A stretch of 64,000 bases of DNA. Origin: Pannonibacter sp. XCT-53 (GTDB taxonomy: Bacteria; Pseudomonadota; Alphaproteobacteria; Rhizobiales; Stappiaceae). Below are positions 25,852 through 36,189 of the stretch, one piece after another (positions within the stretch are counted from its first letter, which is position 1; every line of letters begins with the position of its first letter). The stretch spans positions 2,232,001 to 2,296,000 of the forward strand of contig NZ_JAABLQ010000001.1 of the NCBI RefSeq assembly GCF_009915765.1, given 5' to 3'. The notes under the pieces are model-generated. The model did no database searches. It had not been told where the DNA came from and worked only from the letters and a program-made list of their open reading frames with translations. Made by a program: the position numbers and the translations under genes.

Positions 25852-27339
25852 TCAGGCGGCCGCTTCCGCGTCGCCCGGGGCGGTCTGCCAGCCAAGGTCC
25901 GTCAGGGTGACGATGCGGTTGCCGCGCATGTCGGTGGCGCAGACGAGGAAGCCGCGTTCCTCCATATGCGCGAGCAGCCAGCGGGCCCGTCCCGGCGAGC
26001 GCGTGCCATAGGCCTTGGCGATCTCGGCGTTCGGCGGGCACGGCGCCTTGGCCAGCGCCGCCTTGGCGAGCAGCAGGTAGACGCCGCGCATGTCCTCCGG
26101 CAGTTCCGCCGCAATCAGCGCGGCCCGCTCCCAGTCGCCGGTGTCCACCTCGCCGGCGTCCACGCCCGCCCGGGCGACCGACAGTTTCTCGCGGAAATAG
26201 GCCAGATCCGGCACGCCGCCCGGCACCTTGGCGATGCGGCAGCGGACCTGGAAGTCCTGGTAGAGCGTTGCCACCGGCTGGAAGGCGGCTTCGGGCTCGG
26301 CCAGGATCGCGGTCATGATCTCCTCCACGGCCGCCTCGCGGGCCGCCAGGTCCACCGGCGGCTCTTCCGGCTGGGCAGGCGCGCTGCCGCGCCCGGCCTC
26401 GCCGCGTCCGGCCGCCGACAGCTGGCTCAGGATCTCGGCCGTCGACACCGGCTCCGGCGCACGCGGCCGGATGCGGATCGCCTCGTCGGGGGCTGGCGTG
26501 AAGATGAGGTCCTTGGCGTCTTCGGCCGGCTGGTCGGGCAACGGCGTCAGCTTCGGTCCCCCGCCCCGCCCGGAGGTCTCCACCGGGCCGATCTTGACCG
26601 GCACCGGCCGGCGCGACATGGCCGGCCCCAGGGCCACGAAATGGCCCCGGTCGAGATTGCGGAAGGCCTCGGCCTGCCGGCGCTCCATGCCGAGGAGATC
26701 GGCTGCCCGCGCCATGTCGATGTCGAGGAACGTGCGCCCCATCAGGAAATTCGAGGCCTCGGCCGCCACGTTCTTGGCCAGTTTTGCCAGGCGCTGCGTG
26801 GCGATGATCCCGGCAAGGCCGCGCTTGCGGCCGCGGCACATCAGGTTGGTCATGGCGGTCAGCGAGCGACGTCGCGCCTCTTCGGACACCTCGCCGGCGG
26901 CGGCCGGGGCAAACAGCTGCGCCTCGTCCACCACGACCAGCATCGGATACCACTGGTCCCGGTCGGCGTCGAACAGGCCGTCCAGGAAGGTGGCGGCCGC
27001 CTTCATCTGCCGGTCCGCGTCCAGCCCCTCGAGGTTGAGCACCACCGACACCCGGTGCTGGCGCACGCGGGCGGCGATCATCTGCAGGTCCCGCTCGGTG
27101 CCGACCGCATCGACCACCACGTGGCCGAACTTGTCGGCCAGCGTGACGAAGTCGCCTTCCGGGTCGATGATGGCCTGCTGCACCCAGCCGGCGGACTGCT
27201 CCAGCAGGCGGCGCAGCAGATGCGACTTGCCGGACCCCGAATTGCCCTGCACCAGCAAGCGGGTGGCCAGCAGCTCCTCGAGATCCATCTGGGCGCGCGC
27301 ACCGCCCGTCATTTCACCAATATCGATGCTGACTGTCAT
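25852..27339 (-). CDS. HerA/FtsK-type P-loop ATPase (DUF87-like)
   Basis: A 495-residue ATPase of the HerA/VirB4/FtsK group. Walker A is GNSGSGKS (residues 32-39) and Walker B is MLVVVDEAQ (near 133-141). A sensor region (MCRGRKRGLAGIIATQRLAKL) follows, as in proteins that pump DNA or scan for it. A proline-rich linker (about 255-335) leads to a C-terminal domain of about 150 residues ending in a winged-helix-like part (ARWLLAHMEERGFLVCATDMRGNRIVTLTDLG). HerA usually pairs with NurA nuclease or with a defence partner; neither is adjacent here. A DNA-repair or genome-protection role is possible but unproven. Confidence 0.8.
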   Translation of the reverse strand: MTVSIDIGEMTGGARAQMDLEELLATRLLVQGNSGSGKSHLLRRLLEQSAGWVQQAIIDPEGDFVTLADKFGHVVVDAVGTERDLQMIAARVRQHRVSVVLNLEGLDADRQMKAAATFLDGLFDADRDQWYPMLVVVDEAQLFAPAAAGEVSEEARRRSLTAMTNLMCRGRKRGLAGIIATQRLAKLAKNVAAEASNFLMGRTFLDIDMARAADLLGMERRQAEAFRNLDRGHFVALGPAMSRRPVPVKIGPVETSGRGGGPKLTPLPDQPAEDAKDLIFTPAPDEAIRIRPRAPEPVSTAEILSQLSAAGRGEAGRGSAPAQPEEPPVDLAAREAAVEEIMTAILAEPEAAFQPVATLYQDFQVRCRIAKVPGGVPDLAYFREKLSVARAGVDAGEVDTGDWERAALIAAELPEDMRGVYLLLAKAALAKAPCPPNAEIAKAYGTRSPGRARWLLAHMEERGFLVCATDMRGNRIVTLTDLGWQTAPGDAEAAA

Positions 27340-27503
27340 TCCCTGTCCCGTCGCCGGCCCTGTCCCGCAGCCGGCTTCGCACGCCGGAAAATCCTCGCCC
27401 GGACAGTCCCGCGATTCGCCGCCGAGGTCAAAAGCCCAAGGGTTGCCGGAGCCTGACCGCAGGGACGTTCATCACAGGAAAGGCGCGGTTTTCCACCGGC
27501 CGG

Positions 27504-29015
27504 TCACGCCAGCAGATCGCGATAGGTTTCCCTCAGCGCGGCCTTCTGGATCTTGCCCATGGTGTTGCGCGGCAGGGCCGGGAGGATGATCACCCGGCGC
27601 GGCTGCTTGAAGCGGGCCAGCCGCCCGTCCAGCGCGGCGCGCAGTGCCGCCTCGTCCAGCACCGCTCCGGGCTTCGGCGCCACCACCGCCACCACCGCCT
27701 CGCCCAGGTCCGCATGCGGCACGCCGATGACGGCGCTCTCGGCAACCCCGGGCAGCTCGTCGATCAGGCCCTCCACCTCGGCCGGATAGATGTTGAAGCC
27801 CCCCGAGATGACCAGATCCTTGGCCCGGCCGACAATCGACACGTAGCCGTCGGCGCTCACCTGCCCCATGTCGCCGGTGATGAAGAAGCCGTCGGCGCGG
27901 AACTCCTGCGCCGTCTTCTCCGGCATCCGCCAGTAGCCGGAAAACACGTTCGGGCCCTTCACCTCGATGATCCCGATCTCGCCCTGCGGCAGCTCCCGGC
28001 CGGTGTCCGGGTCGGCAATGCGCAGTGAGACCCCGGGCAGCGGCAGCCCGACCGTGCCGGCGCGCCGGTCGCCGTCATGGGGGTTGGAGGTGTTCATGTT
28101 GGTCTCGGTCATGCCGTAGCGCTCGAGGATCGCGTGTCCGGTGCGGGCGCGGAACTCGCGGTGCACCTCGGCCGAGAGCGGCGCCGAACCGGAAATGAAC
28201 AGGCGCATGTGAGCGGCCGCCGCGCGGGTGAAGTCGGGGGCGGAGAGAAGGCGGCTGTAGAAGGTCGGCACGCCCATCAGCGTCGTGGCCTGCGGCAACA
28301 GGGCCAGCAAGGCAGCCAGGTCGAACTTCGGCAGGAACAGCATCGAGCCGCCGGCCATCAGCAGCGTGTTGGTGGCGACGAACAGGCCATGCGTGTGGAA
28401 GATCGGCAGCGCATGCAGCAGCACATCGTCGGCCGTGAAGCGCCAGGCCGCGACGAGCGTCCGGGCGTTGGAGGCGAGATTGTCATGCGTCAGCATCGCG
28501 CCCTTGGACCGGCCAGTGGTGCCGGAGGTGTAGAGGATGGCCGCCAGGTCATCCGGGCCACGGGCGACATCGACAAAGGCCGGCGACTGGGCGTCGAGAA
28601 GGCTGCGGAAACTCCCCTGCCCGGCCGCATCCAGCGTTTCCAGCCGGGCGCCGATCCGCGTGGCCGAGGGGCGCAGCGCCGCCTCTGCAGCAGGGTCGCA
28701 CAGGCACAGGACAGGTTCGGCGTCGGCCAGGAAATAGTCCACCTCGGCCGGCGTGTAGGCCGTGTTCAGCGGCAGGAAGACGGCGCCGGCCCGGACGCAG
28801 CCGAGATAGGTGATCAGCGCCTCCGGCGTCTTCTCCACCTGCACCGCCACCCGGTCGCCGGGCCGGACCCCGAGCTGCACCAGCGCGTTGGCAATCTGGC
28901 CGCTCAGCGCGACAAGGCCGCCATAGGTGACGGAGGCGCCGTCTTCCAGGCGCAGGAACGGCTTGTCCGCGGCCGCTCCCGCCGCCATCAGCGCGTCGAA
29001 AAGATGGTTTGCCAT
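27504..29015 (-). CDS. matB: Malonyl-CoA synthetase
   Basis: A 503-residue acyl-CoA/AMP-forming ligase. The start MANHLFDAL follows GGGAGGAG. The AMP-binding core is complete: YTSGTTGRSKGAML, the GYGMTET-like RYGMTETNM, GDMGQ in the hinge and the C-terminal lysine motif NTMGKIQKAALR. The pattern LFISGSAPL plus VDYFLADAEPVLCLCD and overall length match malonate-CoA ligase (MatB), which makes malonyl-CoA from malonate. The usual partners matA (decarboxylase) and matC (transporter) are absent from both flanks, so the assignment is good for the family and moderate for the exact substrate. Confidence 0.85.
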   Translation of the reverse strand: MANHLFDALMAAGAAADKPFLRLEDGASVTYGGLVALSGQIANALVQLGVRPGDRVAVQVEKTPEALITYLGCVRAGAVFLPLNTAYTPAEVDYFLADAEPVLCLCDPAAEAALRPSATRIGARLETLDAAGQGSFRSLLDAQSPAFVDVARGPDDLAAILYTSGTTGRSKGAMLTHDNLASNARTLVAAWRFTADDVLLHALPIFHTHGLFVATNTLLMAGGSMLFLPKFDLAALLALLPQATTLMGVPTFYSRLLSAPDFTRAAAAHMRLFISGSAPLSAEVHREFRARTGHAILERYGMTETNMNTSNPHDGDRRAGTVGLPLPGVSLRIADPDTGRELPQGEIGIIEVKGPNVFSGYWRMPEKTAQEFRADGFFITGDMGQVSADGYVSIVGRAKDLVISGGFNIYPAEVEGLIDELPGVAESAVIGVPHADLGEAVVAVVAPKPGAVLDEAALRAALDGRLARFKQPRRVIILPALPRNTMGKIQKAALRETYRDLLA

Positions 29016-29170
29016 GACGTCTCCTCCCGGCCCGCCCTCTGTCCGGCGGATGCGGGCGGCAGAATGCCTTCCGCCTCCGGTGTTGCCAAGCCGGGGATGT
29101 CGCCCATCGGAAGGATTGCCATGCCCATGACGTAAACGGTAAGGTCGCGCCAGACAGAGGGAGAGCGCGC

Positions 29171-29821
29171 ATGCGAGCACAGACCAGGGCGGAATACATC
29201 GCCGACAGCACCGTCCACATTCTCGGCATCGCCCTCGGCATTGCGGCCACGATCGTGCTTCTCGCGCTGGTGATCCCGGATGCCGGGGCTGGCCGGATCG
29301 CCAGCATCTCCATCTACACCGCCTGCCTGATGGCGATGCTGATCTGCTCGGCGCTCTACAACATGCTGGCCAAGAACAACCACGCCAGCCTGTTCCGCCG
29401 GCTGGATCACGCCGCCATCTTCCTGATGATTGCCGGGACCTACACGCCCTTTGCCGCGATGGTGATCGGCGGCTGGGCCGGGGCGATCGTCCTGGGCGTG
29501 GTCTGGGCCGGAGCCCTGACGGGGGCGGTGCTGAAGCTCCTGCGCCTGCCCCGCTTCGACCGGTTCACGGTCCCGATCTGCCTGGCGCTCGGCTGGGTCA
29601 TCGTCTTTGCCTATCAGCCGCTGCTGGAAAATGCCTCTCCGGCTGGCTTCTGGCTTCTGGTCGCCGGCGGCGCGCTCTACTCGGCCGGCACGGCCTTCTA
29701 CGTCTGGAAGACGCTGCCGTTCCAGAACGCGATCTGGCATGGCTTCGTGCTGGCGGCGGCAATCTGCCACTTCGGCGCGATCCTGACGGATGTGGCGCTG
29801 ACCCCTGTCCTCGGCTCCTGA
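29171..29821 (+). CDS. HlyIII/TrhA (PAQR-family) membrane protein
   Basis: A 216-residue seven-helix inner-membrane protein of the hemolysin III/PAQR family. Conserved polar residues expected to bind zinc are visible: Ser and His in ADSTVHILG, Asp/His in RRLDHAAIFLMIAGTYTPF and two histidines in IWHGFVLAAAICHF. Bacterial members (TrhA/YqfA) influence membrane lipid homeostasis; haemolysis is not established for most. GAGGGAGAG precedes the ATG. It is divergent from matB and shares a bidirectional terminator with the L,D-transpeptidase gene. Confidence 0.9.
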   Translation: MRAQTRAEYIADSTVHILGIALGIAATIVLLALVIPDAGAGRIASISIYTACLMAMLICSALYNMLAKNNHASLFRRLDHAAIFLMIAGTYTPFAAMVIGGWAGAIVLGVVWAGALTGAVLKLLRLPRFDRFTVPICLALGWVIVFAYQPLLENASPAGFWLLVAGGALYSAGTAFYVWKTLPFQNAIWHGFVLAAAICHFGAILTDVALTPVLGS

Positions 29822-29895
29822 GACCCGGGACGCCTGCCGGGGCCCCCGACCCCAGACATACCATGACCCCGGGCACACCATGACCCCGAACAGGC

Positions 29896-29924
29896 AAAAG
29901 GCCCCGGAACCGGGGCCTTTTTTT
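29896..29924. terminator. Bidirectional terminator
   Basis: AAAAGGCCCCGG-aac-CGGGGCCTTTTTTT lies between convergent genes (stops at 29821 and 29954). A- and T-runs flank the stem, so it can stop transcription from both sides. Confidence 0.93.
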
Positions 29925-29953
29925 CAATCGTGCAGCGACTGGCTGCGTGCCGA

Positions 29954-30703
29954 TCAGTTCGGAATGGTCAGCATCGGTTCCTGCGGCTTCGGCGGCGCTT
30001 CCGGGATCTTGCCGTCCGGACCGATCACGAAGACGCGCGTGTTCATCGGAACGCGCTGGTACAGGTCGATCACGTCCTGGTGCCACATGCGGATGCAGCC
30101 GCTGGAGACGCTCTTGCCGATGCTGTCCGGCTCGGTCGTGCCATGGATGCGGAAGAGCGTGTCGACGTTGCCCTGCCACAGGTACAGCGCACGGGCGCCC
30201 AGCGGGTTCTTCGGCCCGCCTTCCATCGGCTCGTTCTCGTACTTCTTCAGCTCCGGACGCCGGGCGATCATCTCCTTCGGCGGGAACCAGCGCGGCCATT
30301 CCTGCTTCATGCGGATGACGGCAACGCCGGACCAGGCAAAGCCGGCCTTGCCGACGCCGATGCCGTAGCGCAGGGCCTTGTCGCCGCCGAGCGTCCAGTA
30401 GAGGAAGTGGTTGTGCGGATCGACCACGATGGAGCCCGGCTCCAGCTTGTTCGGGTAATGCACCACCTGGCGCCAGAACTTGCGGTCGAAGCTCTGGTAC
30501 TTGATGGCCGGGATGTCAAACTGGCCATCCTTGCGCGCCGCATAGGCCAGCGCATAGTCGAACTTTTCGTCCGGCAGCGGCGGCTGCCCGGGCAGGCCGA
30601 CCACGCGCGGGATGGTGACGGTCTGGCACCCGGCCAGCGCACCGGCAATCAGCAGAGACCCGCCAGCCAGCAGCGTTCGCCGGCTCAGGACCAGTTTCGG
30701 CAT
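29954..30703 (-). CDS. L,D-transpeptidase (YkuD family) lipoprotein
   Basis: A 249-residue exported enzyme that cross-links peptidoglycan peptides or anchors outer-membrane proteins. The signal MPKLVLSRRTLLAGGSLL has a twin-arginine pair and a lipobox ending LAGC (Cys26), so it is probably membrane-tethered. The YkuD catalytic site is clear: HGTTEPDSIGKSVSSGCIRM with the nucleophilic cysteine near residue 215. The start at 30703 gives a compact signal; earlier in-frame starts at 30733 (ATG, GGTGG nearby) or 30742 (GTG) are possible. The gene is divergent from a dipeptidase gene. Confidence 0.9.
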   Translation of the reverse strand: MPKLVLSRRTLLAGGSLLIAGALAGCQTVTIPRVVGLPGQPPLPDEKFDYALAYAARKDGQFDIPAIKYQSFDRKFWRQVVHYPNKLEPGSIVVDPHNHFLYWTLGGDKALRYGIGVGKAGFAWSGVAVIRMKQEWPRWFPPKEMIARRPELKKYENEPMEGGPKNPLGARALYLWQGNVDTLFRIHGTTEPDSIGKSVSSGCIRMWHQDVIDLYQRVPMNTRVFVIGPDGKIPEAPPKPQEPMLTIPN

Positions 30704-30970
30704 TCCATTCTCGTCAGCAACCTCGGCTGCCATCTGTGCCACCTTGGAATTTCACGAAGTTTCGATGTCGCTCCTTTTGCGCCGCGGCAGGATCAAAAGG
30801 CAATGGGCCTTTGCGGCAGTTCGATCAAAAGCTCGCTACAGCGGCTTTGCTGCCACAGGAGGGGCCGGGCCCCTCTCTTGCAAGGGCTTCCGGGCCGGTG
30901 TCTTATGGGGTCCCTGCAGCCGATCCCAGCCTGCCCGCCGCCCCGTGCCGCATCCGAGAAGGCCCCGTCC

Positions 30971-32041
30971 GTGACTGATTCGCATTCCCCGCAGCCGCCG
31001 GTGCCCGTGTTCGACGGGCACAACGACACGCTCCTGAAGCTCGAGATGCGCGCGCAGGATGGCCGGGCCCGGTCCTTCTTCGACGAGGCGCGCGAGGATC
31101 ACATCGACCTGCCCCGCGCCCGGCGCGGCGGCTTTGCCGGCGGCCTCTTTGCCATGTTCGTGCCTTCGGTGCGGGACCAGGCACAGGTCCGCGCCCTGTC
31201 CAACTCGGATCCCCGCCATTTCGGCCGGGTCGGCCAGGCCGAGGCCCTGGACTGCACGCTGCGGATGATGGCGCGCGCCTTCCGTCTCGAGCGGGAGCGC
31301 CCGGACCAGGTCCGGGTCGCCCGCAGCCACGCCGACATCCTCGCGGCGATGGAGGCTGGCCAGCTTGCCATGGTGCTGCACATCGAGGGGGCCGAGGCGA
31401 TCGACCCGGACTTCGCCGCGCTCGACGTGCTGTATCAGGCCGGGCTGCGCTCCATCGGTCCGGTCTGGAGCCGCCAGAACATCTTCAGCGACGGCGTCCC
31501 GATGGCCTTTCCGTCCTCGCCCGACACCGGAGCGGGCCTCACCGATCTCGGCCGCGAGCTGGTGCGGCGCTGCAACCGCCTCGGCGTGATGCTCGACCTG
31601 TCGCACATCACGGAGAAGGGCTTCTGGGATGTGGCCGGGCTCAGCGAGCGGCCGCTCATCGCCTCCCATTCCAATGCCCATGCGCTCTGCCCCAGCGCCC
31701 GCAACCTCACCGACCGCCAGCTCGACGCCATTGCCGAGAGCCGGGGCCTCGTCGGCATCAATTTCCATGTCGCCTTCCTGCGCGATGACGGCCGGCACAA
31801 TCCCGACACCCCGCTGGAGACGATCGTCCGTCATGCGGACCACCTGATCAGCCGGCTCGGCGAGGATCACGTCGGTCTCGGCTCCGACTTCGACGGCTGT
31901 GTCGTGCCCCGGGCCATCGGCGATGTCGCGGGCCTGCCTGCGCTGCTGGAGGCCTTCCGCAAGGCGGGCTACGGCGAGGAGCTGATCGCCAAGATCGCGT
32001 GGCGCAACTGGCTGTCGGTGATCGCCCGTTCGGGCCTGTGA
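30971..32041 (+). CDS. Membrane dipeptidase family (peptidase M19)
   Basis: A 356-residue zinc dipeptidase of the M19 family, amidohydrolase fold. Metal ligands are visible: HxD in FDGHNDT, Glu in HIEGAEA, two histidines in IASHSNAHAL and Asp in GSDFDG. M19 enzymes cleave L,D- and D,L-dipeptides. I prefer the GTG start (VTDSHS) because GAGAAGG lies eight bases before it; an ATG at 30905 would add 22 residues without a clear site. No signal sequence appears. The neighbours (L,D-transpeptidase, GntR regulator, peptide ABC operon) suggest use of short peptides, perhaps from cell-wall turnover. Confidence 0.88.
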   Translation: MTDSHSPQPPVPVFDGHNDTLLKLEMRAQDGRARSFFDEAREDHIDLPRARRGGFAGGLFAMFVPSVRDQAQVRALSNSDPRHFGRVGQAEALDCTLRMMARAFRLERERPDQVRVARSHADILAAMEAGQLAMVLHIEGAEAIDPDFAALDVLYQAGLRSIGPVWSRQNIFSDGVPMAFPSSPDTGAGLTDLGRELVRRCNRLGVMLDLSHITEKGFWDVAGLSERPLIASHSNAHALCPSARNLTDRQLDAIAESRGLVGINFHVAFLRDDGRHNPDTPLETIVRHADHLISRLGEDHVGLGSDFDGCVVPRAIGDVAGLPALLEAFRKAGYGEELIAKIAWRNWLSVIARSGL

Positions 32042-32272
32042 CGACTCACGGAAATGTTATTCGCAAGGGTCAGGCAGTCGTTTGATTTCGCTGTGCAGTC
32101 AAGCCGTTAACGGTATCGTCCGGGAGATGATCCGTGTTTCTGCCTGTCCGGCCTGGCCGGCTGTCTTTCGTCTGCCCGCTGCCGGGCCTGCCTCCTCCGG
32201 ACGGGAACCGGCGGGCTGCCTGCGGCGACATCCCGGCAGCAAATCGCAGGTCCCGGGCCAGAGGGGCCTGCC

Positions 32273-33037
32273 ATGACCTCGCCCCGTCGGCCCCACCGCG
32301 AACAGGTCGATCTGCTCGCCCGCCTCACTGCCCAGGAAGGCGGACGCAAGAGCAACCACGTCTACTGCGATCTCAAGCGCCGCATCGTGCTCGGCGAACT
32401 GACCGGGGCGAGCATCCTGACCGAACAGGCCATCGCGCAGGACTATGACTGCTCGCAAGGCACGGTGCGCGAGGCGCTGCTGCGCCTCGAGCAGGATGGG
32501 CTGGTGGACCGCAAGGGCTATCAGGGCACCTTCGTCACCCAGCTGACCCCGGCCGAGGCCGAGGCCTTCGTGCGGCTGCGGCTGGAGCTGGAATGTGCCG
32601 GCATCGCGCGGGCGTGCGAGCGCATGGACGCGGAGGCGCGCGCCTTCGTGCAGCAGTCGGCCCAGGACTATCGCCAGATGCACGAGACCGGCGAACTCTA
32701 TGGCCTCGTGCTGCTCGACCGGGCCTTCCACATGCGGCTGTTTGAACAGGCCGACATGCCGAACCTGCTGCCGCTGCTGAGCCGGGCGCTCTTGCAGCTG
32801 CACCGCTACACGATCTCGCAGCGGCCCGATGTCCGGCCGTGGTTCGACCTCAGGCCGGACCCGCATGCGGACATCATCGCGGCGCTGGAGTCCGGCACTC
32901 CGGCGCTCTGCCGGCAGCGCATGTTCGAGCACATCCGGGCCAACATCCAGGCCTTCGCGCCCGAGATCTTCGACCGCGTCTTCGACCGTGGCGCGGATCC
33001 GGCCGAGCGCCGGCAGCGACCCGACGCCCGGGCCTGA
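32273..33037 (+). CDS. GntR-family regulator, FCD domain
   Basis: A 254-residue transcription factor. An N-terminal winged helix (about residues 28-90; IAQDYDCSQGTVREALLRLEQDGLV) is followed by an all-helical FCD ligand-binding domain with metal-type residues (the LDRAFHMRLFE motif and later histidines). GAGGGG precedes the ATG. FadR/VanR-type regulators respond to organic acids, amino acids or sugar acids. It is 231 bases after the M19 dipeptidase gene and convergent with the peptide ABC operon, so it may regulate either, but no dyad operator is evident. Confidence 0.9.
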   Translation: MTSPRRPHREQVDLLARLTAQEGGRKSNHVYCDLKRRIVLGELTGASILTEQAIAQDYDCSQGTVREALLRLEQDGLVDRKGYQGTFVTQLTPAEAEAFVRLRLELECAGIARACERMDAEARAFVQQSAQDYRQMHETGELYGLVLLDRAFHMRLFEQADMPNLLPLLSRALLQLHRYTISQRPDVRPWFDLRPDPHADIIAALESGTPALCRQRMFEHIRANIQAFAPEIFDRVFDRGADPAERRQRPDARA

Positions 33038-33072
33038 TCACCGCCTCCCGGAAACCTTTGCCCGAACGATAA

Positions 33073-33094
33073 GAGGCGGCCGGTGGCCGCCTCT
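33073..33094. repeat. Left 22-base direct repeat (terminator hairpin copy A)
   Basis: GAGGCGGCC-ggt-GGCCGCCTCT is a strong hairpin, identical to positions 33345-33366. It directly flanks the 250-bp inverted-repeat element. On the minus strand its tail is TTATCGTT, so this copy can stop the peptide ABC operon. Confidence 0.85.
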
Positions 33095-33344
33095 GACTGC
33101 TGACAAACCTGCTCACAGTCATCCCGGCCCAGCTGAGCGTGAGCGAAGCGCCGAGCCGGGATCCAGATATCAGCCGCGCGAAGCGCGACACACCTGTCGG
33201 TCGCAAGTCGTATCGAGCTGACTTGGTTTTGGGCTCGCTTGCGCTCGCACAGACATGCTGGATTCCGGATCTGCGGTTCGCTGAACGCTCACCTTGTCCG
33301 GAATGACGGCAAACTGACGAAACTCCGAAGTTTGTCAGCAGTCT
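33095..33344. mobile_element. 250-bp MITE-like element with 14-base terminal inverted repeats
   Basis: The ends are GACTGCTGACAAAC (33095-33108) and its exact reverse complement (33330-33343). It is flanked on both sides by a perfect 22-base direct repeat made of a terminator hairpin, as if inserted into a bidirectional terminator and duplicating it. It has no coding capacity. Inside lies a second palindromic element (33118-33307). The transposase that would move it is not in the window. The alternative, that the hairpins are part of a larger compound repeat, cannot be excluded. Confidence 0.7.
33118..33307. repeat. Nested 190-bp palindromic intergenic repeat
   Basis: The termini GTCATCCCGG and CCGGAATGAC are inverted copies (9 of 10). 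Each half can fold: CCCGGC...GCCGGG at the left (33123-33160) and ATTCCGGA...TCCGGAAT at the right (33272-33304). This layout is like RIME/REP-type mosaic repeats of alphaproteobacteria; copy number in the genome cannot be judged from one window. Confidence 0.65.
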
Positions 33345-33368
33345 GAGGCGGCCGGTGGCCGCCTCTTT
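33345..33368 (+). terminator. Right 22-base direct repeat, terminator hairpin copy B
   Basis: The same hairpin as at 33073-33094, followed by TTTGTC on the plus strand. It would terminate transcripts arriving from the GntR gene after passing through the insertion. Confidence 0.75.
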
Positions 33369-33423
33369 GTCTCCTGCCGGCACGGGGCCGCTCCGGGGCC
33401 TGCGGCTCAGCCCGTGCGTCCGG

Positions 33424-35040
<1,617 letters not shown>

Positions 35041-35046
35041 CGCTCC

Positions 35047-36177
35047 TCAGCGGTCCTTGGGATCAAGTGCGTCGCGCAGCCCGTCACCGATGAAGTTCAG
35101 GGCGAACAGCGTCGACGTCAGGAAGATCGACGGGAAGATCAGCATCCAGACCGAGCCCTGCAGGTTGCGCGCGCCCTCCGAGATGAGCACGCCCCAGCTG
35201 GTCATCGGCTCCTGGACACCCAGCCCGAGGAAGGACAGGAAGCTCTCCAGCAGGATCACCTTCGGCACCAGCAGCGTCATGTAGACGACCACCGGACCGA
35301 GCGTGTTGGGGATGACGTGACGGCGCAGGATGCCGCCGTTCGACACGCCCATGGCTTCGGCCGCCTGGACATATTCCTGGCGCTTGATGGTCAGCGTCTG
35401 GCCGCGGACGATGCGGGCCATGTCGAGCCATTCGACCGCGCCCACCGCGATGAACATCAGCACGAAGTTGCGGCCGAAGAACACCACCAGCATGATCACG
35501 AAGAAGATGAAGGGCAGCGAGTAGAGCACGTCGACGACGCGCATCATCACCTGGTCGACACGGCCGCCGAGATAGCCCGAGGTCGCGCCGTAGATCACGC
35601 CGATGGCGATGGCCACGACGGTGGCAAGGAGACCGATGGTCAGCGACACGCGCCCGGCGATGAAGGTCCGGGTCATCAGGTCACGACCGTTGGCGTCGGT
35701 GCCGAAGTAGAAGTGCAGGTGCCGGATCTCGGCCTTGAGCACGGCCGACTTGTTGTCCGCCGCCATGTCCTCGAAGCGGGCATCCTTGAACAGGTCGCTG
35801 CGGTTCACGTACTCGACCAGGCGCGGATCGATGTCGCGGCCGGAGCTGACGCGCACCGACACGGTGTCGCCCTCGCGGGCGTAGCCTTCGGTCGTCAGCC
35901 GCGCGCGCTTCAGCGCGGTCATCAGCGCCGGCTCGACCTGGTCGGGCAGCGGATAGGCCGAGAGGCTCGCCGGCACCTTCACGTAGTCGCGGTAGACCTG
36001 GTCATAGCCATGCGGCGACAGCCAGGGGCCGACGATCGACACCAGGGTGATCAGCGCCAGCACGATCATAGAGGCGACGGCCGCGCGGTTCTTCAGCAGG
36101 CGGTCGCGGGCATCGTCCCACAGGGAGCGGCCCTTCACCGGCAGGGCGCCGGGGGTTTCGACGGAGGAAACACTCAT
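35047..36177 (-). CDS. Oligopeptide ABC transporter permease (OppC/YejE-type)
   Basis: A 376-residue inner-membrane permease. An N-terminal helix (about residues 34-54) is followed by an unusually large soluble insert of about 110 residues. The permease core then carries five helices and the EAA loop (EYVQAAEAMGVSNGGILRRHVIPNTLGPV). The long insert before the core is characteristic of YejE-like permeases. The ATG at 36177 follows GAGGGG; an overlapping GTG is one codon earlier. It lies between the OppB-like and double-ATPase genes with gaps of 12 and 6 bases. Confidence 0.93.
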   Translation of the reverse strand: MSVSSVETPGALPVKGRSLWDDARDRLLKNRAAVASMIVLALITLVSIVGPWLSPHGYDQVYRDYVKVPASLSAYPLPDQVEPALMTALKRARLTTEGYAREGDTVSVRVSSGRDIDPRLVEYVNRSDLFKDARFEDMAADNKSAVLKAEIRHLHFYFGTDANGRDLMTRTFIAGRVSLTIGLLATVVAIAIGVIYGATSGYLGGRVDQVMMRVVDVLYSLPFIFFVIMLVVFFGRNFVLMFIAVGAVEWLDMARIVRGQTLTIKRQEYVQAAEAMGVSNGGILRRHVIPNTLGPVVVYMTLLVPKVILLESFLSFLGLGVQEPMTSWGVLISEGARNLQGSVWMLIFPSIFLTSTLFALNFIGDGLRDALDPKDR

Positions 36178-36189
36178 CACGCTTTCCCC

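Noticed and set aside
24616..27456. A 946-codon open frame spanning the dCache receptor and the HerA-like gene
   Set aside because: Shifted-frame and antisense reading of two genes with recognised domains and crosses a strong terminator.
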